Below, piece after piece: positions 53,977 to 61,951 of a DNA stretch of 64,000 nt. The translations under genes and the position numbers were made by a program. Numbering within the stretch: position 1 is the stretch's first letter; every line of letters starts with the position of its first letter. Where the stretch lies: contig NZ_ATTQ01000012.1 in assembly GCF_000419765.1 (NCBI RefSeq), forward strand, positions 166,788 to 230,787, read 5' to 3'. The notes beneath the pieces were generated by a model. It made no database searches, was not told where the DNA came from, and worked only from the letters and a program-made list of their open reading frames with translations. The DNA is from Rhizobium mongolense USDA 1844. GTDB lineage: Bacteria > Pseudomonadota > Alphaproteobacteria > Rhizobiales > Rhizobiaceae.

Positions 53977-55092
53977 TTAGAGCGCAAGCAGCGAGCGCTG
54001 CCGCAACAATATCCAGAGGAAGAAGGGTCCGCCGACTGCAGCCGTGATGATGCCGATCGGCAATTCGGCGGGCGCGACGATGGTGCGCGCCAGAACGTCG
54101 GCGAAGATCAAGAGCGAGCCGCCGAGGAGAGCGGAGGCTGGCAGCAAATAGCGATGGTCGGGGCCGATGATCATGCGCAACAGATGCGGTACGACAATGC
54201 CGACAAAACCGATACCACCGCTGACGGCGACCGACGCGCCGGTTGCGGCGGCAACGGTTACGATCGCGATATTCTTCAGCCGCTGAACCGGGACTCCCAT
54301 ATGAAACGCCGCCGCTTCGCCAAGGGTTATGGCATTCAGTCCGCGCGCCATGAAGGGCAGGACTGCGAAGGATGCCAGAATGATCGGGCCGGCGGCGGCG
54401 ATCTTCATCCAGGTTGCGCCTGCGAGCGAGCCCATGGACCAGAAAGTGAGGTCGCGAAGCTGCTGGTCGTTGGCGATATAGGTCAGCAGACCTGTCATTG
54501 CACCGGTCAGCGCTGCGAGCGCGATTCCCGCCAGCAGCATCGTGGCGACCGAGGTCTGGCCATTGGTCGTTGCGATCCGGTAAAGCAGCACCGTCGTAAC
54601 AAGGCCACCGCTAAAAGCTGCAACCGGCAGGGCATATATGCCGAGCAGCCCAAGGAACGGCATGGCGATCGTTCCGCCGAGCACGATCATCACGACGGCG
54701 CCGAAGCTCGCTCCGGACGACACGCCGACGAGGCCGGGATCGGCAAGCGGATTGCGGAACAGTCCCTGCATCACAGCGCCGGAGACGGCGAGCGAGGCGC
54801 CGACGAGAAAGCCGAGGATCGCCCGCGGCATCCGGATGTCGAAGATGATGATCTGGTCGCGCATGTTGAGCGCCGCCTCAGAACCCGCCACGTTTGCAAT
54901 TACGTCGACGATCGAGGCGTCCGAGGCGCCGGTCGTCACCGAAAACAGCAGCGAGAAGACGGAACCCACGACGAGCAGACCGATCACGAGGAGCGCCAGC
55001 CGCCCCCGATCGCCTGCCTCGCGATGCTCGCGAAGCGCGGCTATCGAAAAAAGTGACCGTTTCTGCCCCGTCATGGCGTTCAGCAGAGCCAT
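53977..55092 (-). CDS. hmuU: Hemin ABC transporter permease HmuU
   Basis: A 371-residue FecCD-type permease with about ten helices. 'IRMPRAILGFLVGASLAVSGAVMQGLFRNPLADPGLVGVSSGASFGAV' and 'GGIGFVGIVVPHLLRMIIGPDHRYLLPASALLGG' are the family signatures. An N-terminal soluble segment of about 30 residues precedes the first helix. It partners HmuV and HmuT. Confidence 0.96.
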   Translation of the reverse strand: MALLNAMTGQKRSLFSIAALREHREAGDRGRLALLVIGLLVVGSVFSLLFSVTTGASDASIVDVIANVAGSEAALNMRDQIIIFDIRMPRAILGFLVGASLAVSGAVMQGLFRNPLADPGLVGVSSGASFGAVVMIVLGGTIAMPFLGLLGIYALPVAAFSGGLVTTVLLYRIATTNGQTSVATMLLAGIALAALTGAMTGLLTYIANDQQLRDLTFWSMGSLAGATWMKIAAAGPIILASFAVLPFMARGLNAITLGEAAAFHMGVPVQRLKNIAIVTVAAATGASVAVSGGIGFVGIVVPHLLRMIIGPDHRYLLPASALLGGSLLIFADVLARTIVAPAELPIGIITAAVGGPFFLWILLRQRSLLAL

Positions 55093-55093
55093 C

Positions 55094-56020
55094 TTAGCCC
55101 CCGTAGATGGCCGCGTTCAATTCGCGGACGGCGCCTGCGGTGCGCGGGCCAAAGCCGAGCAGGTGCAGGCCATCCATGCGGATGACGGCCTTCTTCTGGG
55201 CCGCGGGGGTCAGTGCGAGCGCCGGCTGCTTGAAGAGGTCATCGTTGGCGGCCGCGTGACTGCCCTGACGGTTCATCATCAGGATCACATCGGGCTTTGC
55301 CTCGACGATCGCCTCATCGGTCACCGGCTTGTAGCCAGAGAAGCTGCCGACGGCATTGATGGCGCCCGCGAGCTTGATGATGCCATCAGCCGCCGTTTCC
55401 GTGCCGGAGGCCATGATCTTGCCGCCCTGCGTACTGAGGATGAAAAGCACGCGCTTGCGCTCCGCTTCCGGCCGCTTGCCGGCATCGGCGATTGCAGCAT
55501 CCAGATCGGCGCCGACCTTGGTTTCCAGCGCCCTGGCCTTGTCGGGCACGGCGAGCAGTGCGCCGATCTTGTCGATCTTCGTCAGAATGCCTTCGCGATC
55601 GTAGGTATTCGGAACCGTCTCGAACGGCACACTGGCATTCTTCAGGACGGTCAGCGCTTCCGGCGGACCCGATCCTTCGACAGCGATGATCGCGGTCGGG
55701 TTGACGGCAAGGATGCCTTCCGGCGAGAGAGCCCGCATATAGCCCACGTCCGGCAGCTTCATGGCCGCTTCGGGATAGGTGCTGGTGGAATCGCGGGCGA
55801 TGAGGCGGCTTTCTTCGCCGAGCGCATAGACGATTTCCGTCACGTCGCCGCCGACGGCGACGAGGCGCGAGGTGTCGATCTTTTTCGGTTCCTCGGCCTG
55901 CGCCGCCCGAATGAAACCATTCTCCGCCGTTGCAGCGGGCAGCAAGGGCAGCGCCATGACGGCCGCCGTCAGCGCCAGTTCGCAAAGCCGGAGGCGGCGC
56001 AAGTTCGAAGGTATTTTCAT
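55094..56020 (-). CDS. hmuT: Hemin periplasmic binding protein HmuT
   Basis: A 308-residue class III binding protein with a signal peptide ending near residue 40 (AAQAEEP). 'RLVAVGGDVTEIVYALGEESRLIARDSTSTYPEAAMKLPDVGYMRALSPEGILAVNPTAIIA' is typical; a Tyr in 'VGYMRALS' is the likely heme ligand. It passes heme to HmuUV. One base separates it from hmuU. Confidence 0.95.
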   Translation of the reverse strand: MKIPSNLRRLRLCELALTAAVMALPLLPAATAENGFIRAAQAEEPKKIDTSRLVAVGGDVTEIVYALGEESRLIARDSTSTYPEAAMKLPDVGYMRALSPEGILAVNPTAIIAVEGSGPPEALTVLKNASVPFETVPNTYDREGILTKIDKIGALLAVPDKARALETKVGADLDAAIADAGKRPEAERKRVLFILSTQGGKIMASGTETAADGIIKLAGAINAVGSFSGYKPVTDEAIVEAKPDVILMMNRQGSHAAANDDLFKQPALALTPAAQKKAVIRMDGLHLLGFGPRTAGAVRELNAAIYGG

Positions 56021-56031
56021 CGTTGCGCTCC

Positions 56032-57084
56032 TTATGCTGCGATGCTCGTTCCGGCCTTCGGCAGGCTTTCGATGATCTCACGCCAATCGGTACGCTCGTC
56101 GAAACCTTCCTTCCGCTTGCCGAAGAACTGGATGATCATTTCGCCCTTGGCGTCATAGGCTTCCAGCGAAGTGACGTGGCCATCCTTGGTGGGCTTGCGC
56201 ACCGCCCATGTCTCGGCGATGTGGTCCTGGCGAAGGTGCAGGTGGAAGGTCGGATCCATGATGTTGATCCAAGGTCCCATCGCCTGAACGTTGAAGATCG
56301 GGCCAGAATGGATCTGCACGATGCCGTTGTTTGCGACAAAGCACATGATCGGCAGACCGGCTTTGACGGAGGCGTGCATCATCTCGGCCGTCGCCGTGGT
56401 GTCGAGCTTCCAGGCGTAATCGTCGCCGACCGCGCGCAGCGCTGCCTGGCGGCCGATTTTCAGGCGCTTCAGCATGCCGAAGAATTCATGCGTGTCTGTG
56501 AGCTTGCTCCAGTTGTCGCGCAGCTCGTCGCGGCCGACGTCGCCGCTCTCATCCTCTGAAGCGGAGATTTCGGCTTCGACGAATTCCTGTGACTGGTCGT
56601 CGAGCTTCAGATCAGCGACGATCGAGCGGTAGGCCTCGACGTTCGAATTCGGGCGCAGATGCACCTTGTGGACCGCGTTGCCCGTCTTGTCGAAATACTG
56701 CAGGCTGAGGCGTTCCTCGTCGCCATTCTTCTTCGTGACGGCAAAGCCACATGCCCAGCGGCTCGGGAAGATGCGAAGGTCGATGTTTTCGCCGAGCACA
56801 ATTGCGCTCTGCATGCCCATTTTGATGTTTTCGAAGACGCCGATCTTTTCGTGGACCGCACTTTCATTGCGCGACAGCGCCATGACTTCGCCGAGTTCGG
56901 CCACGCGCTCCAGAAGCTTCAGCGCGCTGGCGTCGATGCGGATCGCGGAAATGCCGGCTTCGGCGGCGAGGAGGGCCGCTTCGGAAATGTTCAGCCGCGC
57001 TGCGATATCGCGCTCGCGCATCTGCGGATTTTCGGCGCGGAACGCGCGAATTTCGGCCGGTGCCGGTCTGGTCTCATCAGTCAT
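56032..57084 (-). CDS. hmuS: Hemin-degrading/transfer factor HmuS (HemS family)
   Basis: A 350-residue HemS/HmuS protein with two similar halves. 'AIRIDASALKLLERVAELGEVMALSRNESAVHEKIGVFENI' begins the first; 'GLPIMCFVANNGIVQIHSGPIFNVQAMGPWINIMDPTFHLHLRQD' belongs to the second, with candidate heme-ligand His residues. It accepts or breaks down heme in the cytoplasm. Encoded between hemP and hmuT. Confidence 0.94.
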   Translation of the reverse strand: MTDETRPAPAEIRAFRAENPQMRERDIAARLNISEAALLAAEAGISAIRIDASALKLLERVAELGEVMALSRNESAVHEKIGVFENIKMGMQSAIVLGENIDLRIFPSRWACGFAVTKKNGDEERLSLQYFDKTGNAVHKVHLRPNSNVEAYRSIVADLKLDDQSQEFVEAEISASEDESGDVGRDELRDNWSKLTDTHEFFGMLKRLKIGRQAALRAVGDDYAWKLDTTATAEMMHASVKAGLPIMCFVANNGIVQIHSGPIFNVQAMGPWINIMDPTFHLHLRQDHIAETWAVRKPTKDGHVTSLEAYDAKGEMIIQFFGKRKEGFDERTDWREIIESLPKAGTSIAA

Positions 57085-57093
57085 CTGCTACCC

Positions 57094-57285
57094 TTACTTA
57101 TTGAGAATGAGTTTGCCCTGCCGGGTAATTTTCATGCGGTAGACCACGCCGTCATGCCGGATCATGATCTCGTTCGCGCCGCGGAAAATGTCCGCGCTTT
57201 CGATGGTGCGAATTTCGGCCGCCTCCCGCGGGACAGGTGCATGCTTAAAGGTGTCTGGCTTCTCAACCATCATTTCGGTTGGCAA
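57094..57285 (-). CDS. hemP: HemP/HmuP-type small protein
   Basis: A 63-residue protein with the HemP signature 'RTIESADIFRGANEIMIRHDGVVYRMKITRQGKLILNK'. HmuP is needed for expression of heme-uptake genes in rhizobia. First gene of the hmu operon. A second in-frame ATG five codons in is an alternative start. An iron box is 49 bases upstream. Confidence 0.92.
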   Translation of the reverse strand: MPTEMMVEKPDTFKHAPVPREAAEIRTIESADIFRGANEIMIRHDGVVYRMKITRQGKLILNK

Positions 57286-57333
57286 TTTCCGCTAGCGCCG
57301 GGGTGTTTTCCTCCGGCCTTGATACAATTATCT

Positions 57334-57348
57334 TGACTTTCATAGTCA
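57334..57348. promoter_or_regulatory. Iron-responsive IRO box between hemP and the TonB locus
   Basis: TGACTTTCATAGTCA fits TGA-N9-TCA, the RirA/IRO motif of rhizobia, with symmetrical TGACT/AGTCA ends. It is 49 bases from hemP and 68 bases from the divergent secreted-protein gene, so it may control both. Confidence 0.75.
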
Positions 57349-57415
57349 CCATTTTTTAAAGACGCAATAGAAGACTTATCAACTCAAGTTTTAGAAATTA
57401 CATGGAGAAGCGGTG

Positions 57416-57859
57416 ATGGCGGCGGGCAGATTTGCGGCACTTGTGGCAGGCGGATTGATGGCGGCCGGAAGTGTTTGCTCTGCTTATGCGCAGGACGCCG
57501 CCGCGGCCACCCCGGCAAATGCCCTCGAAGTCGAGTTGAATGCGCTGACGCCCTCGCAGAAGGGCTGCATGATGACCTTCGTGGCGCTCAACAAGCTTGC
57601 AGCACCCGTCAACAAGATCTCTTTCGAGCTTGCCTTCTTCAACGACAAGAACACCGTCGACAAGATCACCGTGCTTGATTTCCGCGATCTGCCGCAGGGC
57701 AAGAAGCGCGTGCGGCAGTTCGACATGCCGAATGTGAAGTGCGAGGCCGTGACCCGCATTCTCATCAACGATACGCCGGTCTGCGACGGCCCGGCAGCGG
57801 GCGAATGCATGAAAGGTCTCGTTACCCGTTCGCAGACTTCCGTTCCCTTCGAGGGGTGA
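57416..57859 (+). CDS. Secreted protein of unknown function upstream of tonB
   Basis: A 147-residue protein with a signal peptide (cleavage after SAYAQ, near residue 25). The mature part has three cysteines ('QKGCMMTF', 'NVKCEAV', 'PVCDGPAAGEC') and 'PVNKISFELAFFNDKNTVDKI', a beta-rich look. GGAGA lies seven bases before ATG 57416 (a GTG three bases earlier is possible). Position next to tonB and the iron box suggests a role in iron or heme uptake; family not recognised. Confidence 0.8.
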   Translation: MAAGRFAALVAGGLMAAGSVCSAYAQDAAAATPANALEVELNALTPSQKGCMMTFVALNKLAAPVNKISFELAFFNDKNTVDKITVLDFRDLPQGKKRVRQFDMPNVKCEAVTRILINDTPVCDGPAAGECMKGLVTRSQTSVPFEG

Positions 57860-57921
57860 GCAATTCACGCTGGGGATGATCTCCGGCGGGCTTCAGTTTC
57901 AAACCGGCCGGGGCAGGGCAC

Positions 57922-59190
57922 ATGGCAGTTTCAGCGAAATCCAGGTCGCGACGCGATTTCATCGTGGAGCAGGATGCTGACGGTTTGAACGACAATATGC
58001 CGGGGATCCATCCGGGTCATGAAATGCCTGAGCTGCGCAGTGCGCAGCGCCAGCCCGCCGCAGAAGCCGTGATCCACTATGCGCGCCTCTCGTTGATCGG
58101 ATCTTTCCCGGAGCACCCCCAAGCGCAGAAGACAGCGGCGGCAGACGCGCCGCCGATGGACCATGGTGCCCTTGAAAAGCAGGCAAGCGAGCCGAAGCCG
58201 AACAAGCAACGCGTCGCCGCTGCCTGCCTGACGTCCTTTGCCTTTCACGCCATTCTCTTCACTGTCCTGGCGATCGGCTTCGTCGTCACGCCGCACGGCC
58301 CGGAGGAGGAAGCGGGCGAAGCCGTGAGCGTCGTCATCCTTGGCGATTCCGAAGCCGACCAGGCCTCTGCCGGCGATCCGGATCTGCAGGTCGAGCCGCA
58401 GCCGGAAGAAGTAGTCGCCGAAACGGTGCAGCCGCAGACTGTTCAGCCGACGGATGTCCAACCGACGGAGGTTCCACCAGAAACGGTGCAGCCGACGCAG
58501 GCGGAGGCCATACCGCCAATGCAGCAGGTTACGCGCGTCTCCCCCGAGACGGTGACGGCGGCGGAGCCTGAGGTGCTGACGTCGAATGTTCCTGCTGAGA
58601 CCTCGGTCGTGCAGCCGATGGCCACGGAGGCACCGGACGAATTGAAGCCTGTCGAGCCGGTCGAGACCGCCGAAGCGTCGCTGCCGGAGCCGGTGCAGCC
58701 GCAAGAGACGCCGACGCCGACGGCTAAGCCGAAGCCGGTGGAAAAGAAGCAGCCGCCGAAGAAGACGGAAAAGAAGGTTGCTGGCTCCCAAGGCGAGAAC
58801 AAGCAGGATTCCAGGCGAGGGGCCAGCGATGGAAGCGAGACGGCAAATTCCGACCAGAACTCGCGCAGCGCCGGGAGCTCCGGCGGAGCTGGAAGCGCAG
58901 CCGTTGCGAATTATCCCGGCAAGGTGCAGTCGCGCATCCGCCGCGCCTTCAAGGTGCCCACGGAATATAAGCGGATGAGCGCTTCGATGAGTGTCCGCGT
59001 GCGCCTGACGATCGGCGGCGACGGTTCGCTGGCGTCTCTTTCCGTCGCGCGCAGCTCCGGAATTCCCGAGTTGGATCAGGCGGTTGTGGCCGGCGTGCGC
59101 CGCGCCTCGCCGTTCCCGCCGCTGCCTTCCGAGTGGGGCAAGCCGAGCTGGACCTTCACGCAGGACGTGCAGATCTCGGGTCGGCGATAA
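57922..59190 (+). CDS. tonB: TonB energy transducer
   Basis: A 422-residue TonB. A soluble N-terminal segment of about 90 residues precedes the single anchor helix ('AAACLTSFAFHAILFTVLAIGFVV', about residues 95-118). A Pro/Glu/Val-rich spacer (many PETVQP-type repeats and PKPVEKKQPPKK) leads to the C-terminal domain 'YPGKVQSRIRRAFKVPTEYKRMSASMSVRVRLTIGGDGSLASLSVARSSGIPELDQAVVAGVRRASPFPP'-like region. It drives outer-membrane receptors, probably for heme here. No exbBD genes are nearby. Confidence 0.93.
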   Translation: MAVSAKSRSRRDFIVEQDADGLNDNMPGIHPGHEMPELRSAQRQPAAEAVIHYARLSLIGSFPEHPQAQKTAAADAPPMDHGALEKQASEPKPNKQRVAAACLTSFAFHAILFTVLAIGFVVTPHGPEEEAGEAVSVVILGDSEADQASAGDPDLQVEPQPEEVVAETVQPQTVQPTDVQPTEVPPETVQPTQAEAIPPMQQVTRVSPETVTAAEPEVLTSNVPAETSVVQPMATEAPDELKPVEPVETAEASLPEPVQPQETPTPTAKPKPVEKKQPPKKTEKKVAGSQGENKQDSRRGASDGSETANSDQNSRSAGSSGGAGSAAVANYPGKVQSRIRRAFKVPTEYKRMSASMSVRVRLTIGGDGSLASLSVARSSGIPELDQAVVAGVRRASPFPPLPSEWGKPSWTFTQDVQISGRR

Positions 59191-59194
59191 AATA

Positions 59195-59209
59195 TGATAA
59201 TAATAGTCA
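59195..59209. promoter_or_regulatory. Second IRO-type iron box, upstream of the HmuQ-like operon
   Basis: TGATAATAATAGTCA fits TGA-N9-TCA and shares the TAGTCA end with the hmu box. It overlaps the very end of the tonB 3' region. Confidence 0.65.
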
Positions 59210-59247
59210 ACTTTATTCTTTACTCCAAAATTCAAGTTTAATAAGGT

Positions 59248-59292
59248 CCGTTCGCACACGTTAGAATCGTGTGACGATCAACGAGCGAACGG
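59248..59292 (+). promoter_or_regulatory. Leader hairpin ending at the DUF2325 start
   Basis: CCGTTCGC (59248-59255) can pair with GCGAACGG (59285-59292), and CACACG/CGTGTG forms an inner stem. The outer stem ends eight bases before the ATG, so it could hide the ribosome site. Confidence 0.5.
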
Positions 59293-59299
59293 GTGATGA

Positions 59300-59713
59300 A
59301 TGGCTCGGAAGGCGAAGAAGCGATCTAACCGGGAAATCCGCGTCAGCGCGGATGTGGCAGCGCAGACGGCGCAGCAATCTTCCGGCGGATCGAAACTGGA
59401 TGGCCGCAGTTTCCTCTATGTCGGCGGCCGCGATTGCCAGGTGGCGCATCTTCGCCAGATCGCGAGCAGCTTCGGTGCCGAACTGATCCATCATGACGGC
59501 GGGCTGCGCGAGGCGGTCTCGCGGATCGATACGGTTCTTCCCTCCGTCGACTGCGTGTTCTGCCCGATCGACTGTATCAGCCACGATGCCTGCCTGCGGG
59601 TGAAGACCGGCTGCAAGAAGTTCGGCAAGGCCTTCATTCCGCTGCGCAATGGCAGCAAATCGAGCCTCGAGCGTGCGCTGCAGACCATGAACGAACGAGA
59701 CAATTCCCGATGA
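59300..59713 (+). CDS. DUF2325 protein
   Basis: A 137-residue soluble protein. The DUF2325 core is 'SFLYVGGRDCQVAHLRQIASSFGAELIHHDGGL' and 'VDCVFCPIDCISHDACLRVKTGCKK', rich in cysteines. Family members are often linked to iron uptake genes. First of three tightly spaced genes (ATGA overlap with the next). Possible metal or FeS role, not proven. Confidence 0.87.
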   Translation: MARKAKKRSNREIRVSADVAAQTAQQSSGGSKLDGRSFLYVGGRDCQVAHLRQIASSFGAELIHHDGGLREAVSRIDTVLPSVDCVFCPIDCISHDACLRVKTGCKKFGKAFIPLRNGSKSSLERALQTMNERDNSR

Positions 59714-59970
59714 AAGACCAGCGCCCTGACGGGTTCATGATGATCGGCCTGCATAAGCTCGCCGAGCAGAATGGCGACGGCCTCGTGCCCGAGCTCTACG
59801 ATCTCTTGGTGAAAAACGCCGAGCGCCAGCAGCTTTATCCGAACGTGACGGAATTTCCCGTCTGGGAAGCGCGCATGCCGGGAGAAAAGACCGATGCCGC
59901 GCTTGGCCGCGAGGCGGCAAACGGCAATAATGTCGTTGCCTTCCCGCAGGCCCGCGCGGACGGCACGTAG
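59710..59970 (+). CDS. Small uncharacterised protein in the HmuQ-like operon
   Basis: An 86-residue soluble protein (MKDQRPDGFMMIGLHKLAEQ...). 'YDLLVKNAERQQLYPNVTEFPVWEARMP' is the most striking part. The start overlaps the DUF2325 stop. No family recognised; presence in an iron-linked operon is the only clue. Confidence 0.8.
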   Translation: MKDQRPDGFMMIGLHKLAEQNGDGLVPELYDLLVKNAERQQLYPNVTEFPVWEARMPGEKTDAALGREAANGNNVVAFPQARADGT

Positions 59971-59986
59971 GTGTAAGGAGCTCCCG

Positions 59987-60301
59987 ATGTACATTGCGAT
60001 GAACCGCTTCAAGGTCGCAACTGGCGCCGAGGCGGATTTCGAGAATGTCTGGCGCAACCGCGACTCCAGTTTGGCGCAGGTGCCCGGCTTCGTCGAGTTC
60101 CGCCTGCTGCGCGGTAAGACGGATGCGGAGGACGGCTATACGCTGTTCTCGTCCCACACGGTCTGGCAAAGCGAAGAGGATTTCCAGAACTGGACGAAAT
60201 CCGAGAACTTCCGCGCGGCGCACCGCAACGCGGGTGACCATAAGGTCATGTACAAGGGGCCGCCGGTATTCGAAGGTTTCAACGTCGTGGACGGTATATG
60301 A
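59987..60301 (+). CDS. IsdG/HmuQ-like heme-degrading monooxygenase
   Basis: A 104-residue ABM-fold protein starting MYIAMNRFKV. Asn6, Trp in 'SSHTVWQSEEDFQNW' and His in 'AAHRNAGDH' match the Asn-Trp-His set of IsdG/MhuD heme monooxygenases. Rhizobial HmuQ/HmuD open heme to release iron. AAGGAG precedes ATG. It ends with ATGA overlapping the following glyoxalase-type gene. Confidence 0.87.
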   Translation: MYIAMNRFKVATGAEADFENVWRNRDSSLAQVPGFVEFRLLRGKTDAEDGYTLFSSHTVWQSEEDFQNWTKSENFRAAHRNAGDHKVMYKGPPVFEGFNVVDGI

Positions 60302-60540
60302 GCAGCGATCCGGCCCGAATCGAGGTTCTGCCGGTCCTGCCGTCGCTCGATATCGCCGAGACGCTTGCCTTTTATCGTGACGAACTCGGCTTTGCGCAGA
60401 TCGTGCACCAAACGCCTGACTATCTGATCGTCAGGCGCGATGAGATGGAGCTGCATTTCTGGCGCACCGACGATGCCAGCCTGCCGGAGAAGACGTCGAT
60501 CTACATGCGTGGCGGGCGCGTTGCGGCCCTCCATGCCCGC
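60298..60540 (+). pseudogene. 5' part of a glyoxalase/VOC gene, cut by an inversion
   Basis: Starts coupled to the heme monooxygenase gene (ATGA). 'IEVLPVLPSLDIAETLAFYRDELGFAQIV' is a bleomycin-resistance/VOC start. After 'GGRVAALHA' (about 60540) the reading frame runs into unrelated sequence: it is now antisense to another VOC gene start. Its own 3' end lies on the opposite strand at 60807-60930. Confidence 0.85.
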
Positions 60541-60635
60541 CCTTCGAGCTCGAGGCCGAGTTCGCGAAAGAAATCAATCGTCCCTCCGAGGTCTTCGACG
60601 ACGATTCCTACATTGTCCATCCGCTTGAGCGCCAT
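60540..60635 (-). pseudogene. 5' part of a second VOC gene, inverted
   Basis: On the minus strand from ATG 60635: 'MALKRMDNVGIVVEDLGG' then 'TIDFFRELGLELEGRA', a glyoxalase-type N-terminus with a ribosome site (GGAGA) in front. It is cut at about 60540. The remainder of this gene is on the plus strand from about 60932. Confidence 0.85.
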
Positions 60636-60806
60636 GTTTCCAATCTCCAAGGTGTCGTTTCAATCGACAAGGTGTCGCCTCGTCTAACAAAGGACGTTTG
60701 AGGCACCCCAACACCGACAGCCATCCACGCCCAGTTCGCTGCTGTCCACATCAGAAGCTTGAACCATGGACCGCCTCAAACCGCCACCCCGTGTTCAAAC
60801 GGTCTC

Positions 60807-60930
60807 TCAGCGCTGCGGCACCCGGCCGAAGCGCAGCAGGTTGCCGTGCGTATCATGGATGTAGAATTTCTCCATGTTCCAAGGCCGCACTTGCATATCC
60901 GTCAGATGCCTGACGCCCTTCGCGCGATGC
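60807..60930 (-). pseudogene. 3' part of the first VOC gene, inverted
   Basis: Minus strand: 'GVRHLTDMQVRPWNMEKFYI' followed by 'HDTHGNLLRFGRVPQR' and TGA (60809-60807). This is the usual end of a VOC/bleomycin-resistance protein, and in frame it continues from 'GGRVAALHA' at 60540 if the segment is turned round. Confidence 0.85.
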
Positions 60931-60931
60931 G

Positions 60932-61264
60932 ATCGAAGGAGAATGGGCCGGACGTGTCACTGGACTGGCCGATCAGCGTGTCGAGATTGCCATGATGCGC
61001 ACACCGGATGGCCACAGCCGGCTCGAGCTCTCCCGCTTCCTCACGCCGCCTGTCGTCGCAGATCACCGGAACGCCCCGGTCAACGCCCTAGGCTACCTCC
61101 GCGTCATGTTCGCCGTGGACGACATCGACGAGACGCTTGAAAGGCTTCGCACGCGCGGCGCGCAGCTCGTAGGCGAAGTAGTCCAGTATAAAGACGCGTC
61201 TCGGCTCTGCTACATCCGTGGGCCTGAAGGGCTTCTCATCGGACTCGCCCAAGAACTCAGTTGA
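60932..61264 (+). pseudogene. 3' part of the second VOC gene
   Basis: Plus strand: 'IEGEWAGRVTGLADQRVEIA' then 'MMRTPDGHSRLELSRF' and 'VMFAVDDIDETLERLRTRGAQLVGEV...RGPEGLLIGLAQEL', a VOC C-terminal half. It joins the N-terminal piece at 60635-60540 when the central segment is inverted back. ATG 60992 could start a truncated 90-residue product. Confidence 0.85.
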
Positions 61265-61393
61265 GCGCAATACGAAGACAAATGGCGAAGAGTGACCAAT
61301 GTGCGAGTGCGTCCGAGGCCGACCCGCCTGTTCGAGGTCCATCCCTCCACGGTCGGTCGCGGGACCGGGGCAAGCTCATGGACAAGGCCGCCG

Positions 61394-61549
61394 ATCTTGA
61401 TCGTCATCGAAGTCGTCCGACGCATCGAAGGCCAGCCTGGGCTCAATGTTCTGCCGCGACCTTCGGCTGGATGACACGATGGCGGCGCCTTGTTCGCAAC
61501 TACGAGGCCCGCCATGGGCGGTCTTCTGCTCCGACGTATCAGCCACTGA
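61394..61549 (+). mobile_element. Remnant of an IS5-family transposase gene (3' end)
   Basis: Pieces in shifted frames match the end of IS5-type transposases: 'VIEVVRRIEGQPGLNVLPR', then 'TFGWMTRWRRLVRNYEARH', then in another frame 'MGGLLLRRISH' and a stop. The order is right but bases are missing and frames are broken. No terminal inverted repeats were found. It lies directly beside the inverted VOC region. Confidence 0.75.
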
Positions 61550-61571
61550 CCTTCTCAAACGGACTCTAAGC

Positions 61572-61943
61572 TTATGGTTTGGTGCGCATCAAGCCGCCGG
61601 CGGCGATCGCCAGCCAGCCGAGCATCATTGCCCAGCCGCCAGTCGGCGCGGCAAAGGGGAATAGCCCGATCCCCGCAAAACGCAGCATCACGAGATCGCC
61701 GGCAAAGAGCAGCGTGCCAACGATGATCAGAAAACCGGCCAGCCGGGCGGTTCTGACCGCCTTAATGCCGATTGCGAGACCTAATAGAGCAGGGGCGTGT
61801 GCCAGGCACATGGCGGAGGCGGAGGCTGCGAGCGCGGCTTCACCACCACCGTGGGCCGCGACGGCGGCAAGTGCGACGCCCGCGGCGCCGAAAAGACCGG
61901 CAAAGACGAAGAAAAGCGGTGCGGCACGCGTGTTCGAGATCAT
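61572..61943 (-). CDS. DUF423 membrane protein
   Basis: A 123-residue protein with four membrane helices. 'LFGAAGVALAAVAAHGG', 'HAPALLGLAI', 'AGFLIIVGTLLFAGDL' and 'TPTGGWAMMLGWLAIA'-like 'APTGGWAMMLGWLAIAAGG' are DUF423 features (YgdD-like). Function unknown. It follows the truncated hemoglobin gene by eight bases. Confidence 0.9.
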   Translation of the reverse strand: MISNTRAAPLFFVFAGLFGAAGVALAAVAAHGGGEAALAASASAMCLAHAPALLGLAIGIKAVRTARLAGFLIIVGTLLFAGDLVMLRFAGIGLFPFAAPTGGWAMMLGWLAIAAGGLMRTKP

Positions 61944-61951
61944 GGCTGATC

